Of a stretch of DNA of 64,000 bases, positions 1 through 11,579 are shown piece after piece. Within the stretch, counting starts at the first letter, position 1. Every line of letters begins with the position of its first letter. The DNA is from Manis javanica (Eukaryota; Chordata; Mammalia; Pholidota; Manidae), in assembly GCF_040802235.1 (NCBI RefSeq), contig NC_133170.1:8509001-8573000 (forward strand), read 5' to 3'. Position numbers and translations under genes: made by a program. The notes under the pieces were generated by a model. It made no database searches. It saw nothing but the letters and a program-made list of their open reading frames with translations, and had not been told where the DNA came from.

Positions 1-1640
1 AACCACCTTTTTCTGAAATCAGCCGGCACTTGGGCTTTGGAGGTTAATGCATTGATACACTGTGGTGAGAAGAAGGGCCTTTGTAAGCTGGGCGGGCCAT
101 CAGGATCCCTGTTAGAGAGCCATGTCCCTGAGCAATCATGGTGACATGGGGAGTAGATGAGGCTTGCACTGCAATAAGCCTCAGGACTTCACAAAGTAGG
201 CCTTTGAGGATGAGGAGGTTAATCATACAGGCTTGTGTAAGAACAAAAATGGACATAAGCCAAAGGCTACTCCTTTATGCTGTCACTAACCTGCTGAGTG
301 TTCAAGCAACTCTCTTTTTCTCAGGGGCCTGCAGGGGCCCTGGGTACTGGACAGTGAGGACCAGGTAACCTCCACTGGCACTGGCAGTGCACTTCAGGGT
401 CTTGTCATATTCTCCTGTGCCATGGACCCTGCCCGTTACCCTCTTCACCAGCACCTGGGGAATTTTTAATTTGCTCTCTAGAGATTTACAACAAACCAAA
501 AATTCTTGTTCTGCAAATATCTCCCTAGTTGTCTTACACTTAGAATAGTGTTTTAGAAATTAATGCAAGAGTAATTGCTGCTTTTCTTTTATGTCCTAAC
601 TGGGTGATTGAATCCTAGTTGTTTGGGATGGGGGTTGGGAGGTAGAGAAGGTGACTGTGGAAGGGGACTTGAGGGGAGTGATCCTGGTACAGGGGAGAAA
701 TATGATGAACACAGAAAGGCAGGTGCATTCTAATGAGCACTTCAAAATATGTGGCACACGTACACAGAGTTGGGACAGAATGATTCTGTGAGGTGGGAGG
801 AAAGGGAAAATCAGTGGATGCTCAATAAATTATTGACTGATTGATTAAAAAATGTCCAATAGAACATAATACTTTTATATTATTATATGAAAAGAGCAAT
901 GTGGAAAGTTGTTATAATATTGGACACTAATTAGGCATTTGTGAAAACTCTGGCTAATGCTTTTCTTTAAATAGAACCAAATAATTATTTCAAAGCAGCC
1001 GAATAGTCCAGATGATGAGTTAGAACACAGCCATGTGCTCCTGAGGTTTAAATGAGACAGTTATAACCACTTTCTCAGTTTTACCTATACATGCAGTCAT
1101 GAAAAACTTTGCAAGGTTTATTGCAAATATACCTTGTAAATGAAGTTACATGAAGTAATAAATGTTATAGTCCTTGTTTTACTAGGCCACTCTGAACTTT
1201 ACCAGCACCCTCTTTTTCTTGTACAGCAACCATTAAGTGGGGAGCCGTAACTGTGTGCAATGTAATTAAATGGTAAAAGACTTTTAACATTTTTTATGGG
1301 CTTATGAAATATTATTCCCCTGGATCTTTGAAATCTGAAAGCAGCAGTATGGCAGCGAGATTCTTTTAATTAAGCACATGCATGGCTTTGAATGGAGAAA
1401 AGATTAAGAAAAATGTTAAACAATCAGAATTTCTGCATCATTTCATGAAGTACTGTAAGCTTTGACTACTTAGACAGGCTATGATGGAGAAGCTTGGAAA
1501 TGTTCACTTCCATGACCGATTGTGAATTCCAAAGATTGTGAATCTTTATTTTCTAGGTTTCAGTTCTTGGGTCTGTCTAGTGTGTAATCAGAGAATATAA
1601 TAGCTGGAAAGATCATCTACTGCCATTTTCCTCTCCCTTT
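1..1640. other. Unique intergenic/intronic DNA with an AT-rich conserved-element-like core
   Basis: I recognise no gene or repeat family here. The only sizeable reading frame (minus strand, 302-499) has no family resemblance I know and no splice context. The part from about 1040 to 1540 is repeat-free, AT-rich and dense in homeodomain-type cores such as 'gtaattaa' and 'tttaattaagc', a texture common in conserved non-coding elements. That is an impression from composition only. Confidence 0.4.
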
Positions 1641-1689
1641 TCTCTTTTTCTTCTTTGGAAAGTTGAAAAACACAGAGAAGTACAAAGAA

Positions 1690-2235
1690 TTAAGTGGAAA
1701 CATTCTTACTCTCAACATTGACAACTGAACATATCAATATTGTGACCACTATATTTTCTTCTTAAAAGAAAAAAAAATGAAAACCTTTCAGATGAAAATG
1801 GAAGAACTCTTAACCTGTATCCCTTTTTCAAAATATTTCCCACTGCTAAGAAGTATCACTATTATAAATTGGTACACAGACTTCATGTCGTTTAAAAATT
1901 TTACTTTACATATGTATGTACATAACCCTAGAATAGCTGTGGTATTGTTCTGTATGTTTTCAAATCATACATAAATCATACCATGTTGCTCATTGGTTAT
2001 GCAACTTGTTTTATTTACTAAATATTACGTTTTTGAGATCTATCTTCATTGCTGCATGTAGTTATAATTCATTTAAGTAGCTGTACTATGACCCAACATT
2101 AAATGCTATCTTGATGGATATATTGTTAATATCAAATCTGGGGAAGTCAGTATGTCTGCTGCATCCTGATCCATCCTTTTATTTCCCTTTTAGTGTCATT
2201 TCATCTTAAGTGAGCCTCATCAATAACATAGAGCT
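1690..2235 (-). mobile_element. Ancient LINE-1 3'-end fragment (antisense), decayed
   Basis: The + strand reads like the antisense of an old L1 3' region: a cold-spot of 'catacataaatcatacc', 'tatgcaacttgttttattta' and 'gctgcatgtagttataattc', the pattern in which old L1 UTRs appear reversed. No frame is intact. Family assignment is uncertain, and it may be part of the same element as the fragment after the 2.25-2.49 kb insertion. Confidence 0.4.
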
Positions 2236-2502
2236 AGATATATATATATTTTTTTCCATGCAAGAGATTTTATTATCTGAAGGAGAAAGTGACTGCCCCA
2301 GAGGGAGGGGCGGGGGGAGGAGAGAGAGAAAAAGAGAGAGAGATAGCAGAGAGCAGGGGGACAGAGTGACACAGACAACGTGAGAGAGGGCAGCGAGACA
2401 GACAGACAGAGACTAAGAGAGAGAGGGCAGCAGCGTGGTGCACAGCGTTGTGCCTTTTATTGTGGCGGATCCACTCGGCCTATTACCTTGGAGAGCTAGA
2501 TA
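2230..2502 (-). mobile_element. Short CT-rich retroposon with A-tail and target-site duplication
   Basis: The interval is bounded by a direct repeat 'gagctagatat' (about 2230-2240 and 2494-2504). Read on the minus strand, the insert is about 240 bp. It starts with a CpG-containing head ('ggccgagtggatccgcc'), passes through a strongly pyrimidine-rich body of CT/CTGT repeats, and ends in 'aataaaatctcttgcatgg' followed by an A run decaying into TA repeats. A poly(A) signal about 15-20 nt before an A tail, plus the duplication, is what L1-driven retroposition of a polyadenylated RNA leaves. I do not recognise the parent RNA; a retroviral-type LTR end or an unknown transcript are both possible. 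Confidence 0.55.
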
Positions 2503-2504
2503 TT

Positions 2505-2960
2505 TTTTGACATGAGTTTCCCCTCTCTAAATAAGTAAGCTTTTCCTATTTGCATTTATTGTGATTCACAATAAATTCTAACTTCCTTCTTCCACCTGGT
2601 ATTTTTTAATTCACCACGAATTCTCTGCTACTTCTATTTTAATCTTCCTCCTTTCCTCTCGTCCAATGGAATGGCCATGTTTTCTTGGGTCTATGTTTCC
2701 ATTTGCTGGATTCGAACTTACAATTCTATTTCCCATTTCTTAGTGATTATTCTTAAATATGGAACATGTAGTAGAGCTTGTGTTTTCTTAGCATCATATC
2801 AAACACTTTCCGTACCTTCTGCTTATGTAAGATCTACTTTTGGTTTCCTCCGCACTCCCTTTCTCCATCTGCTTTGCTGTTTTCTCAAATGTTCTTTTAT
2901 TTTTGTTATCAAGAACATAAAAAAGATACAGAGATTATTGCTGTCTTGTTGTTTTTTATA
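2505..2960 (-). mobile_element. Ancient LINE-1-like fragment (antisense)
   Basis: T-rich + strand sequence with 'cttttcctatttgcatttat' and 'ttctactttgt'-like runs resembles the antisense of an L1 ORF2 interior. The 190-residue frame covering it (2671-3243) is rich in F, S, C and L, which is typical of L1 read backwards and not of a gene. Divergence is high. Confidence 0.35.
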
Positions 2961-5250
2961 TATTTCAATACTTATCCCTGCTGCTTTATGGCCTGGGCTA
3001 AGGAGCGGCCCATATTTTTTCACTGTGTGTGTCTGTGTAGGGAAAAGCCACCACCACCCTGCTGGCCCTGCCAGTGACCGGGTTGAGTTATTAAAACCAT
3101 TTTGTGGAAATAGGTATGCCCATTTCAGAGGGTTGGCACAGGAGAACACACTGGTTTCATGTTTAAACCCCTGTTCTGCAAATCTGTATTTCACCGAAGA
3201 ATTCCCTGTTGGGGATCATGCATTAATCCCCAACCTGGATTAATAAAATCACTATTTGTTTAATTGATGGTGGGCAAATGAGTAGGTAGGTACTCCATTA
3301 AAAAGAGATGATGCAAAGACCTTTGTGGGAATTAAAGTTAAATAGGAAGCCAGAGGTGATCACAGGGACTATAGCAATAAGGACTTCTTTTTCTTGGAGA
3401 GGTCACAGAGGGCTCCACCCTGGAGGGATGAAGGGGACATGAGTCGGGCAGGCGCTGCAGGCGGAGGCGAGCACCAGGTGCAAAGTCATGGAGACGTGGA
3501 CGAGCAGAGCCAGTGCGGAAAATGGCACAAAGCTCCCGTGACTGGAGAGAAGGACATGAGGGAAGGAATGGCAGGGAAGAGGTGGGAGGGGCAAGGGACA
3601 GAGGGCTGAGACAGGGGCCAACCCCCCTGTGCGCTACATGGAAAGGCTGGGTGCTTCCTGTAACTGAGTCTACGTAGGCTCACCTCTCCTCCCTCACCCC
3701 TGGCAGCGCAGAATCAGTCATCTCACTTTTACCCTCCAAGCCGCGGCATGGCCTTAGACACCTTTCTGACGTCACTCCCTCAAGGAGCAGTTGATGGGCA
3801 CCTCTATTCACCATCTCTGACATTAACAATGGGAAGCCTCTGAAATCACTGATTCATACTTTAGAAAAACAGCTTTGGTAAATGGATGGTCACAAAAGGT
3901 GGGGCAGGAAGTGCCTGGAGACCAGAGATGATAAAGGTTTGCCATGAAATAGGGTCACTGATATGGAATAGAAGCAATGAATGGGAGAATAAATTGAGTA
4001 GGTGGGCTCAATCCAGATTTGGTACGAAGAGGATGAGAAGAGAAGACAGCAGAAACCAAGGGAAAATGCCTGGACAACTCTGGGCTCTGTAACTTGGGCA
4101 CCTGGGGGGGTGGATGGTGCCTGGGTGCACATCCCTCCAGCCCCCCTGTGATTTTGGCCTCAGCTATGGCGAGCAAGTCCTCTGTATGCTGTCAGCATCC
4201 TACTTCAAGTACCTGCTAAATGCCTCTGCTTTTCAGCCTCATGCCTTTGGGAATTCCTAGCACAGAAATGTGGGAGAATGTATGACCTCGTGGGTGGGGA
4301 GTAACATCAACGAAGGAGGAATGTGAGTTGGTGGATAAATGTCCCAGCCTTCTGTTCTTTGGAGGGACAGATCTAAGGCACATTGTATGTGGTTCCTAAG
4401 GGTGCCCAGTGGGACTGACCCCCTGCTGCCAATGGTAGTAACCAGGCGACAGCACATCCTTCACCAGGCTGTCATCCCTGCCGGCTCTGCTCGGCTCCGC
4501 ACGCCTGCTGCTGGCAGAATCCTGCAGACAGGCCACCTGCACCTTGGCCTCTGTTTCATGCTATACTCTTGGGTCATCCAAATAAATACTGTGATGAAAG
4601 TGCCTTTATTTAAAAAGGACAGGACTTCAAGAGAAGGCCTGAGAGTGGAAACTATGGAGGGACAAATAAAGCAGTTAGTTTGGGAAATGTTAAATGTCAA
4701 GTTCCTGTGCTGATTCCAAGCATTAAGGAGCAGAGAATGGCATGTCGCAGGCTCTCAGGAACTAGGGGATGAGCAGATGGTAGGTGAAGTCTGGGAGTGC
4801 CTGAAATCTTAGGTCAAAAGCTAATGCATGCTGAAAAGGGACCACAGGCATGAACTATTGCTCCCAGATAGTCTATGGAGATGGGTGCTCTGTGTACTCT
4901 TCATGACCTAATTGGCAAACTTACAGGGTTGCCAAGATGGCAAGTTCATGAATAACAAGAAATTATACTTTGCTAGTAAATATCATTTATGTTGTAGTTG
5001 AGTTGCCTTTTTTTTTTTCTTTGAAGAAAGTTAAGCTTAGAAAGAAAAGTTAAAAATTACGGGCAATAATTTGCAGGTTGATAGCATTTAGGAGACTTTT
5101 GAAAGACCAAGAGACTGGAGGTGGGACCAGCTCCCGCTCCCCTGTTCAGAGGCTGCCACTGGCCCCCTGGGGAGAACAGCTTCCGTGTTGTGTTGAGCTG
5201 GTGTGAGATACAGTTTATGAGAAAGCACCGCTGTTTATAAAGTTCCGCTT
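2960..5250. other. Unique sequence, no gene recognised
   Basis: Mixed composition, moderately GC-rich between 3.4 and 4.6 kb. Short open frames on both strands overlap one another and show no domain, no consistent splice signals and no known family. I see no repeat I can name with confidence. Confidence 0.4.
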
Positions 5251-5257
5251 AAAATGC

Positions 5258-5515
5258 CTTACTAGCCACAGGTGGCTATTGAGGGCTTGAAATTAGTGTC
5301 ACTGAGATGTTTTATTTTATTTTGTTTTACTTAATTTAAATAGAGATGCTTAATTAATGTATAATATTTTCCCTTGAAACACAATTTTGTTTTGGTAGGA
5401 CTATATTACTTTGTTGAAAATTCAGCATCTGAATGGATATTTCTAAGGCTCAGTAAAATGACAAAAGAATGTAAAATGTCTCATATTTTTAGCAGCTTTG
5501 CTGGGGTCTAAGGAA
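5258..5515 (+). mobile_element. hAT-type miniature DNA transposon, left part
   Basis: Contains the family core 'actagccacaggtggctatt' followed by 'gagggcttgaaattagtgtc' and an AT-rich middle with 'aagaatgtaaaatgtctcat'. This is the mammalian non-autonomous family whose termini read 'gccactagccacatgtggct'. The element resumes at about 5775, so an L1 fragment has split it. Exact family name not claimed. Confidence 0.6.
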
Positions 5516-5774
5516 CATATTAAAAAGCCAGACTTATATACTATATATAATGCATATGCATGCACTCAGGAGACCATCACCACACAAAGTAACAGAATAC
5601 CCATCATCTCCAAAAGTTTCCCTGTGTCTGTCCCTTTGTGTGTGTGGCAAGAACACTTACCATGAGATCTACCCTGCTGAAGCTTTGGGTGTACAACACA
5701 GTCCTGTTGACTGTAGGCCCCTCCGCACACGGCAGATCCCTCGAACTAATTCATCTTGCTAATTATTATTGTAT
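5516..5774 (-). mobile_element. LINE-1 3'-end fragment nested in the hAT element
   Basis: The + strand carries 'gagaccatcaccacacaaag', 'cccatcatctccaaaagttt', 'ttaccatgagatctaccctg' and 'gtacaacacagtcctgttga'. Together these are the antisense of an older L1 3' UTR. It interrupts an hAT element whose two halves lie on either side, so it inserted later. Confidence 0.6.
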
Positions 5775-5912
5775 TTTGCAGTGAAAGTGTGGCTCTGTTG
5801 GGTTCAATAAAATATTATTTAAAATAACTTTTTTTTCTCTCTTTTAAATGCAGCTATTAGAAAATAAAATTATGTCTGTGGCTAACATTCTATTCTTCTG
5901 ACAGTGCTGGCA
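5775..5912 (+). mobile_element. hAT-type miniature DNA transposon, right part
   Basis: Continues the element broken at 5515: 'ttcaataaaatattatttaa', a T-rich middle, then 'atgcagctattagaaaataa' and the end 'ttctgacagtgctgg', which corresponds to the family's 'ttggacagcgctgg' terminus. Confidence 0.6.
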
Positions 5913-6292
5913 CAGAGCGCCCTAGATGTTCAGGCTGCAAGGTCTTGGCCCAGGGGAGGCCCCTCCAGGGTGAAAGGTTAAAGCTGGGGCACCCTCTTCC
6001 CACCCACCCCACCCCACCAGCAGCTTCTCTTTGGCCTCTTGCTTCTCGGGGCTCTATTACACTGATATCTCCTAACGTTTTGGGGGCTGGGAATAAACGG
6101 CTCAAGCCCTGTAACCAGAGAAAAGTGTCCTAGGGTGTAGTTTGGTTTAGTTTTGATTTTTGACCCAGGCTTTGGCTCTTCAACGTATTTGTCAGCTTGT
6201 TTGTTTTACTGAGTCTGTGAGCCCTGGATTTTCTTTCAAAATGGCAGGAAAAGGGTGAGGGTGGGACCTGAGGAGGAAACCAAACAAACCCC

Positions 6293-6690
6293 TTGGCCCT
6301 GAGGAGACCTGAGCCGGGGTGTGGCTGGAATGAACCAGACCCAGTGCTGGAGCCCGGAGGCGCGGGATCAGGTGGAGGCCAGCCTGGGCGGAGGCCCCGA
6401 GGATCAGGGAGCCGGGCGCGCCCAGCCAGAGGGCCCGTGTTCTCGAGACAGGGTCCCAGGGCCAGGCTGAGGCCTGGGGCAGCCGGCACCAAGGAATCGC
6501 AATAGAGGCAGGGACGGATCACAGAGGTGGAAGTTCCCTAAATGGGCTTCTGGAGGAAACACAAGGGTGCGGGGCCGGCCAGCCAGCCAGCTGCAGGGCG
6601 GGGGAGTCAGAGGTGTCCGCCCGCGGCCCCATCACGCGTGCCGGCTGAGCCGGCCTCCCTGCCCGTCCCTGGTCTGGGACACTCCGGCTG
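6293..6690. promoter_or_regulatory. CpG-rich stretch (small CpG island candidate)
   Basis: About 400 bp of clearly raised G+C with many intact CpGs ('ggaggcgcgggatc', 'gccgggcgcgcccagc', 'gtccgcccgcggcc', 'catcacgcgtgccggc') within AT-rich surroundings. Unmethylated promoters look like this, but no first exon or known gene is visible next to it. It could be the promoter of a non-coding transcript or a GC-rich remnant. Confidence 0.45.
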
Positions 6691-8990
6691 CTCACCAAGG
6701 TGTTTACTCCCCAGCCCCTGTATTCAAAGCAAACCGCTGAGCTCTCTTCGAATTGATGGATATTGTTGCGCTGTTTTGGCTCCTCTGTGTACGTCACACA
6801 AAAGTCTAACTTATTTGCTTGTTTTCCTGCCCTACTAGCCTGGAATTGCCTTAATACCCTCCCAATTGTCAGTGTCCAGCACAGTTATGAGCCACAAACA
6901 GAGCAGTGGGTGCTGGACGGAGAATGGGAGTTAGGAAACATTGCCTCTCAAGGATTAGCAAATCCCAGTGCTTTTAAAAGAGTTCCTGCAAATTCCTTTT
7001 GGAACAACACACAGATATCTAAATATTCATATGCAACCACATATTAAAACCCAATATATGAACTAACGCCTCCCTTTTGGTATCGGTCTAGGTGAGGGGC
7101 CCTCATTTCTCGGATAGGCTTGGGGGGCTGTTTTGAAGAGCTGTCCTTTGCAGCTCAGTTGTTCACTAATTCAAAGGAGCTAAAATCCTTCCAAAGATAT
7201 GAACTACCTCAAAGAAATAGCTGAAAGAAACACACCAGGTTTCTTGGCAGAGCCGGCACGGCAGGCTGTGACAGATTAGCTCTGCCCTTTACAGCAAGTT
7301 TCACTGGACGTTATGGAAATGCATAAAGGGAAAGAGGACTCCAGTTGCAGCCGGCCAGCAGGCCGTGGGGTGATCACTGCTGTGAAAACACTGAAGCGGC
7401 ACCAAGACCTACAAGGCAGCTTATTTTAAAGATTTAATACACAGTATTATGGAATCTGGATAGCTCTGGAAATAGGATACGGAGCCCCGCTCTGCTCAGG
7501 TCCTGGTCCAAAGTTGGAGTAGGTCCATTTCAACTAAAGTTAGTTGCCATTTGAAACAGTTTGGAGGTCTTGGCCAAACAAGCTGCTCAGCTCATCCCAG
7601 CGACCAGGACAGCCGAGCTCCCTCGCAGGGGCTACCTCCCCAAATCCAGATTTCCAGCTGATGCTCATTGTCATGCCGGCTTTCCTGTCACGGCAGAGTG
7701 GGAGTCCCTCTAACGTTATTCTGTTGATACTCCAACCACAGACTCCAGCTCTGTGAGCAGAAGGGACCTCATTCAGTTCTACAGAGCAAGATGGTAAAGG
7801 TTAAAAAAGAAGAACTCTTCTAGGGCACATTTAATTCTTCAATCAGACTTCCTTTAAGAAAGGAATATGGTGGCTTGGTAACCGTGAGCTACCGTAGGGA
7901 TCAGGCATTCATTATTCAGGAGCCAAGTCGGCCCTGTGTTCCAGAGCAGTTGAGGATCCCAGGAAAGGCATCTCCCAGGGCGACCTGCTTTCATTAAGGC
8001 CCGCTTTCCCTGGGTCCTTCCTGTTCAGCCCTTGCTGGTCCAACTGTAACCAATCAAATGGCCAAGTCTGCATAGCAACGAGAATGACGTGGAGTGCGCA
8101 GAGGCTGCCTGTCTGTCTCCGCCTGTGCAGAAGGCAGCTGTCTGCCGGCTACACCCTGCCCTGCTGCCCTCATTTGGCAGGTCAGCACATAAGGGCCATC
8201 AGAGGGTACCTGTGAGCATCACGGTGCCTGAGGATGCTGGGCTCCCAGGAGGCATTCTGGGGGATGCTGGGGCCCTCCAAGCATCACTGGTAAGGCCACA
8301 GTGCAGTACCTGCTCCCATTACTGATTCAGATTCTCCCCTGCATCACCTCAGCCGTAAGAACGGAGTCCTAGGCAAAGCCCAAGAAGTGGCTGACGCTCC
8401 TAAGCAGGGACGCTCCCCGCCCATCCTCCTGGGTCCCTCTGCGTTCACTGCCCCCGTCTGTCATCTTGTACTCTTCCCTGTGTTGTGCCCCACAGCATAG
8501 ACACTAGTTACAAAACTCTCCCCTGAGTGCTGTGTTCTGGCAAACCAAAATATAAATTGATTCATGCTTTCAGGACACGCAGCCTGAAAAATTACTCAAG
8601 GTGGACAGTCACACCATCCACACCCTTTCAAGTGCCTAGGTTTCTCTTCAATCTGTCATCTTCTCAAGCCAGAGTCCTTGAAACAGGAAAAGAGAAGATT
8701 TGGAAGCACCCCTAAGCTCCCTAAACAAGTAGCCATTTTGTGGGCAGGGCCACAGAGATGGGACATGGTGGTGTCAGCTGAGGGACGCCATCCAGGGCGT
8801 TAAGACACTGGACAGCACCGCTCTCTGGCAGTCCTTGAGGCAGTGTTCACGTCTATTTGCAAACCAACCAGAAATGAAATTCATAAATGAAATAACCTAC
8901 AGTTATTCTTGGATCCAAAAAGTCAATCTATTGTCCTAACATAATGGAGTAATAAAAAGAAAGTAATTTACATTTAAAAATGTATTTCAA
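6691..8990. other. Unique sequence, no gene recognised
   Basis: Moderate GC, with short overlapping frames in both directions and no recognisable domain. No repeat family is clear to me. The 7.14-7.30 kb part is repeat-free and could be conserved, which cannot be judged without alignment. Confidence 0.35.
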
Positions 8991-8997
8991 TACACTT

Positions 8998-9105
8998 GCA
9001 TGCCCCATCTCCGTGACCGAGAGCTCTAACTGTGACCGACGGAGCTGTGTTTAATCGGCAGTGCCGTTACCAGCGGCATGCTTTCACGGAAAAAAAAAAA
9101 AGTTG
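8998..9105 (+). other. Small CpG-rich block ending in an A run
   Basis: A 95-bp block with six or more CpGs ('ctccgtgaccgagagc', 'gaccgacggagc', 'taatcggcagtgccg', 'ccagcggcatgc') sits in AT-rich DNA and ends in a run of about 12 A. 'gcatgc' occurs at both edges. The shape suggests a retroposed RNA, but I do not recognise it and see no clear target duplication. Confidence 0.3.
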
Positions 9106-9594
9106 TGGACAACACTCATAAGTTCTGAGCAAAACAACATACAGTCTTCCACATTACATGCATTCCTTGAACCTTCAATATATGTTCAAGCTGTGCAAAA
9201 GATACTCTACTCATGTAGAGCTATAAGACAGAGTTAGAGTCTCAGCTCAAGTAATGATAAACAAGTTCTTCACCTTTGTGAAAGTCCAGCAAAGATCATG
9301 AAGGATGTGGGACAAATTCCCTACATTGCAGGCCTGGGCAGTGTAGTACGACACATCCAGCGACCTGGCTTCTGGATACCTAAAAGCCAGTAACTTCCCT
9401 TCATCACTATGGCAACCCAAAATGTCTCCGCCACTTTCAAAATGACCATTGCCAAGAATCACTGAGCTAGAATGTCAGTCTAGTGGCTCGGTTCCTGGTG
9501 AAGTTCTGGGTAGTGTTTCTCCCACATTTACTGTAAATGCTTGTTCAGTGTCTGTCCCACCCACCCACCAAATTACAAGTTCTGACGGAGCCAG

Positions 9595-9685
9595 GGCTAT
9601 GCTTGCCTTGGTCACTACATTGCCTGACATGGACTAAGCACTCAATAAAATTTTTGTTGAATGAGGAAATGAATGAATGAACGAG
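9595..9685 (+). repeat. L2/MIR-type 3' tail
   Basis: The phrase 'cattgcctgacatggactaa' followed by 'gcactcaataaaatttttgt' and GAAT repeats matches the usual end of mammal-wide L2/MIR elements ('cctggcacatagtaggcgct', 'caataaatgttgttgaatga'). Confidence 0.5.
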
Positions 9686-10104
9686 GACTACAGAGTCACT
9701 GGACCTTCATTAGCTTATGGGCACAGGTTAAGTCACTATTGCGATGCTTAAGGAAATTTGCCTTTAAAGATTTTACCATAGGGTTAGCATTTACTTACAT
9801 GAGGTTTAAATGTAGTAACTTCCACGGAATCTTGCATGGATGTAAGAACACTTCCAGTACAATATCTGAAGTGTCAGGGTGATTTCTAGGGTCAGAATAA
9901 TGGGACTTGGTCCCAGAGGGCCACTATTAGGAGGGAGCAAAGAAGGGCAGCCTCAGAGATCTAAACTGTTTCCCTTTTCCTGCCCTGGTCCTTTCCTTTG
10001 TGGCTGCACTTAGCTCTCTCTGCTGGAGTCTTGTGGCAGCTGATCACATCTCAGGAAAGGTCTCATGTCATGCATAACATTTGGATCTCAACTTTGTTGG
10101 GCTT

Positions 10105-10275
10105 GGGAGACGGAAAGTCTGGCTCTTAATCCCCGTGTCATCATTAACTAGCTGTGTGACCTTACAAAAGTTACTTCACTTCTCTAAGTCTCTGTTTCCT
10201 TGTTTACAAAAATGAAAAGATGGGACTAAAAGTTTCTGACTGTTCCTTCCAGCTCTAATATTTAACATTTCTGTG
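10105..10275 (+). repeat. MIR SINE (sense)
   Basis: The MIR core is visible in order: 'gtctggctcttaatcc', 'taactagctgtgtgacctta', 'agttacttcacttctctaag', 'tctctgtttccttgtttaca', then 'ttccagctctaatatttaa'. It is an old tRNA-derived element shared by mammals. Confidence 0.85.
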
Positions 10276-11343
10276 ATATTTCACAACTGGAAATAAACAG
10301 GGACAGGTAGGCCCAAAGTTGTGAAACAAGCTAGAACTTGGTTAAAAATAAAAAAGGCAAGAGTTGGAAACTGAACTTTGCCTAATTAAGTGACAAAATA
10401 CCCTTGGAACTTCACAGAAGAAAAATCAGGAAAACAAGCCTGTTGAGGGTGTATGGTTCTGTAAAGTGAACTCAACTAATTTTACTCTCTGCCTAGAGAT
10501 GTTTTATGTCCCTTGGCATTAGCTGGCAGATCTGTTACATGGTATATTCTTATTTTCCTTTATTCTCCATGTTCATAGGCCTTAAGAATACATCCTAAAC
10601 CACCCAAAATGGGCACCCCAGTATGATGATGGCTGCTACCTATGAGAAATAAGAATCCAGATACCTCAATGCTCATAACAGAAAATAAATTATTGTCTTC
10701 CTTGCAGAATCCTCAAAACTCTGAGCTTCAATTTAGAGGTGAATTCCTGTAAACTCTACATCTTTATTTAGGCCTAAGCACATGCAACATTCATACTGAG
10801 ATTTTAAAGTGCTATAATTTGGGGGTTCTAAGACCATCTCATGGTTAGCCCATCAAATTAGACAACCACTTTGGAGAGAAAGGAACTGAAGCGCATTCAT
10901 GTGGCCGGTGGTGCTGTTAGAAGGGTCATTGCCTGTGCACAGTGTCAGGTGGTGGAAGCCATTCTGTCCAGCTTTGTGCGGAAATGGAAGCACCACCGTT
11001 GCCAGATGAGTCATCCCCACCTCCACCCCCACCTTTAAAGCATCTCCAGGTGTCTACTGAACAGCTTTCTCCTGGAGTGCTAAGGAATGCTGGGACCACG
11101 TGAGAGCTGTGTGTCCAGCACACGGAGGGCACTCGAGCGTGCATTAACAAGCTCTACCACATGAAGTACAGCCTTACTTGTATGGCAGGAAGCAAAGAAA
11201 GACCGGAGAGTGCTCATCGGTCAGCTTGCTGTGTCCACGGCCATGAGAGCTTTAGTGGAGCAAATGGTAGAGAATTCTATTCAGAAGGTTCATCATGCTT
11301 CTGTGACTTGAATTTGGGCATGAGAGGGAGAGATACAATCGCA

Positions 11344-11406
11344 GTGTGTGTGTGTGCGCGTGCGTGCGTGTGTTTGTGCGCGTGAGTGCGCACGTGTGGG
11401 CGCACT
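11344..11406. repeat. Alternating TG/CG tract
   Basis: Perfect TG repeats grade into 'gcgcgtgcgtgcgtgtg' and 'gcgcgtgagtgcgcacg', an alternating purine-pyrimidine run with many CpGs. Such tracts favour left-handed Z-DNA under supercoiling. Mirror frames on both strands (runs of VCVCV and ARTRTH types) are artefacts of the repeat. Confidence 0.85.
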
Positions 11407-11579
11407 GCGACAGGGTCCAGGCTCTTGGAAGACCCCACTCTCCCCTGAACTCAGCTCCACAGTACGGCGCCAAACCGTGGCTACTTTCATACAGAGCAAC
11501 CAGAGAGCAATTTAAAAGCCCCAGGCTGGATTTTCGTTCACCTTTGATACAGAGCTCACACCACTATTACATCTGATTG

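Noticed and set aside
302-499. 65-residue minus frame with an Ig-like flavour ('YDKTLKCTASASGGYLVL')
   Set aside because: Too short, no cysteine pair spacing of an Ig domain, no splice sites and no family recognised.
2671-3243. 190-residue + frame rich in Phe, Ser and Cys
   Set aside because: Typical of antisense L1 and T-rich DNA; overlaps shorter frames in other phases; no signal of a real gene.
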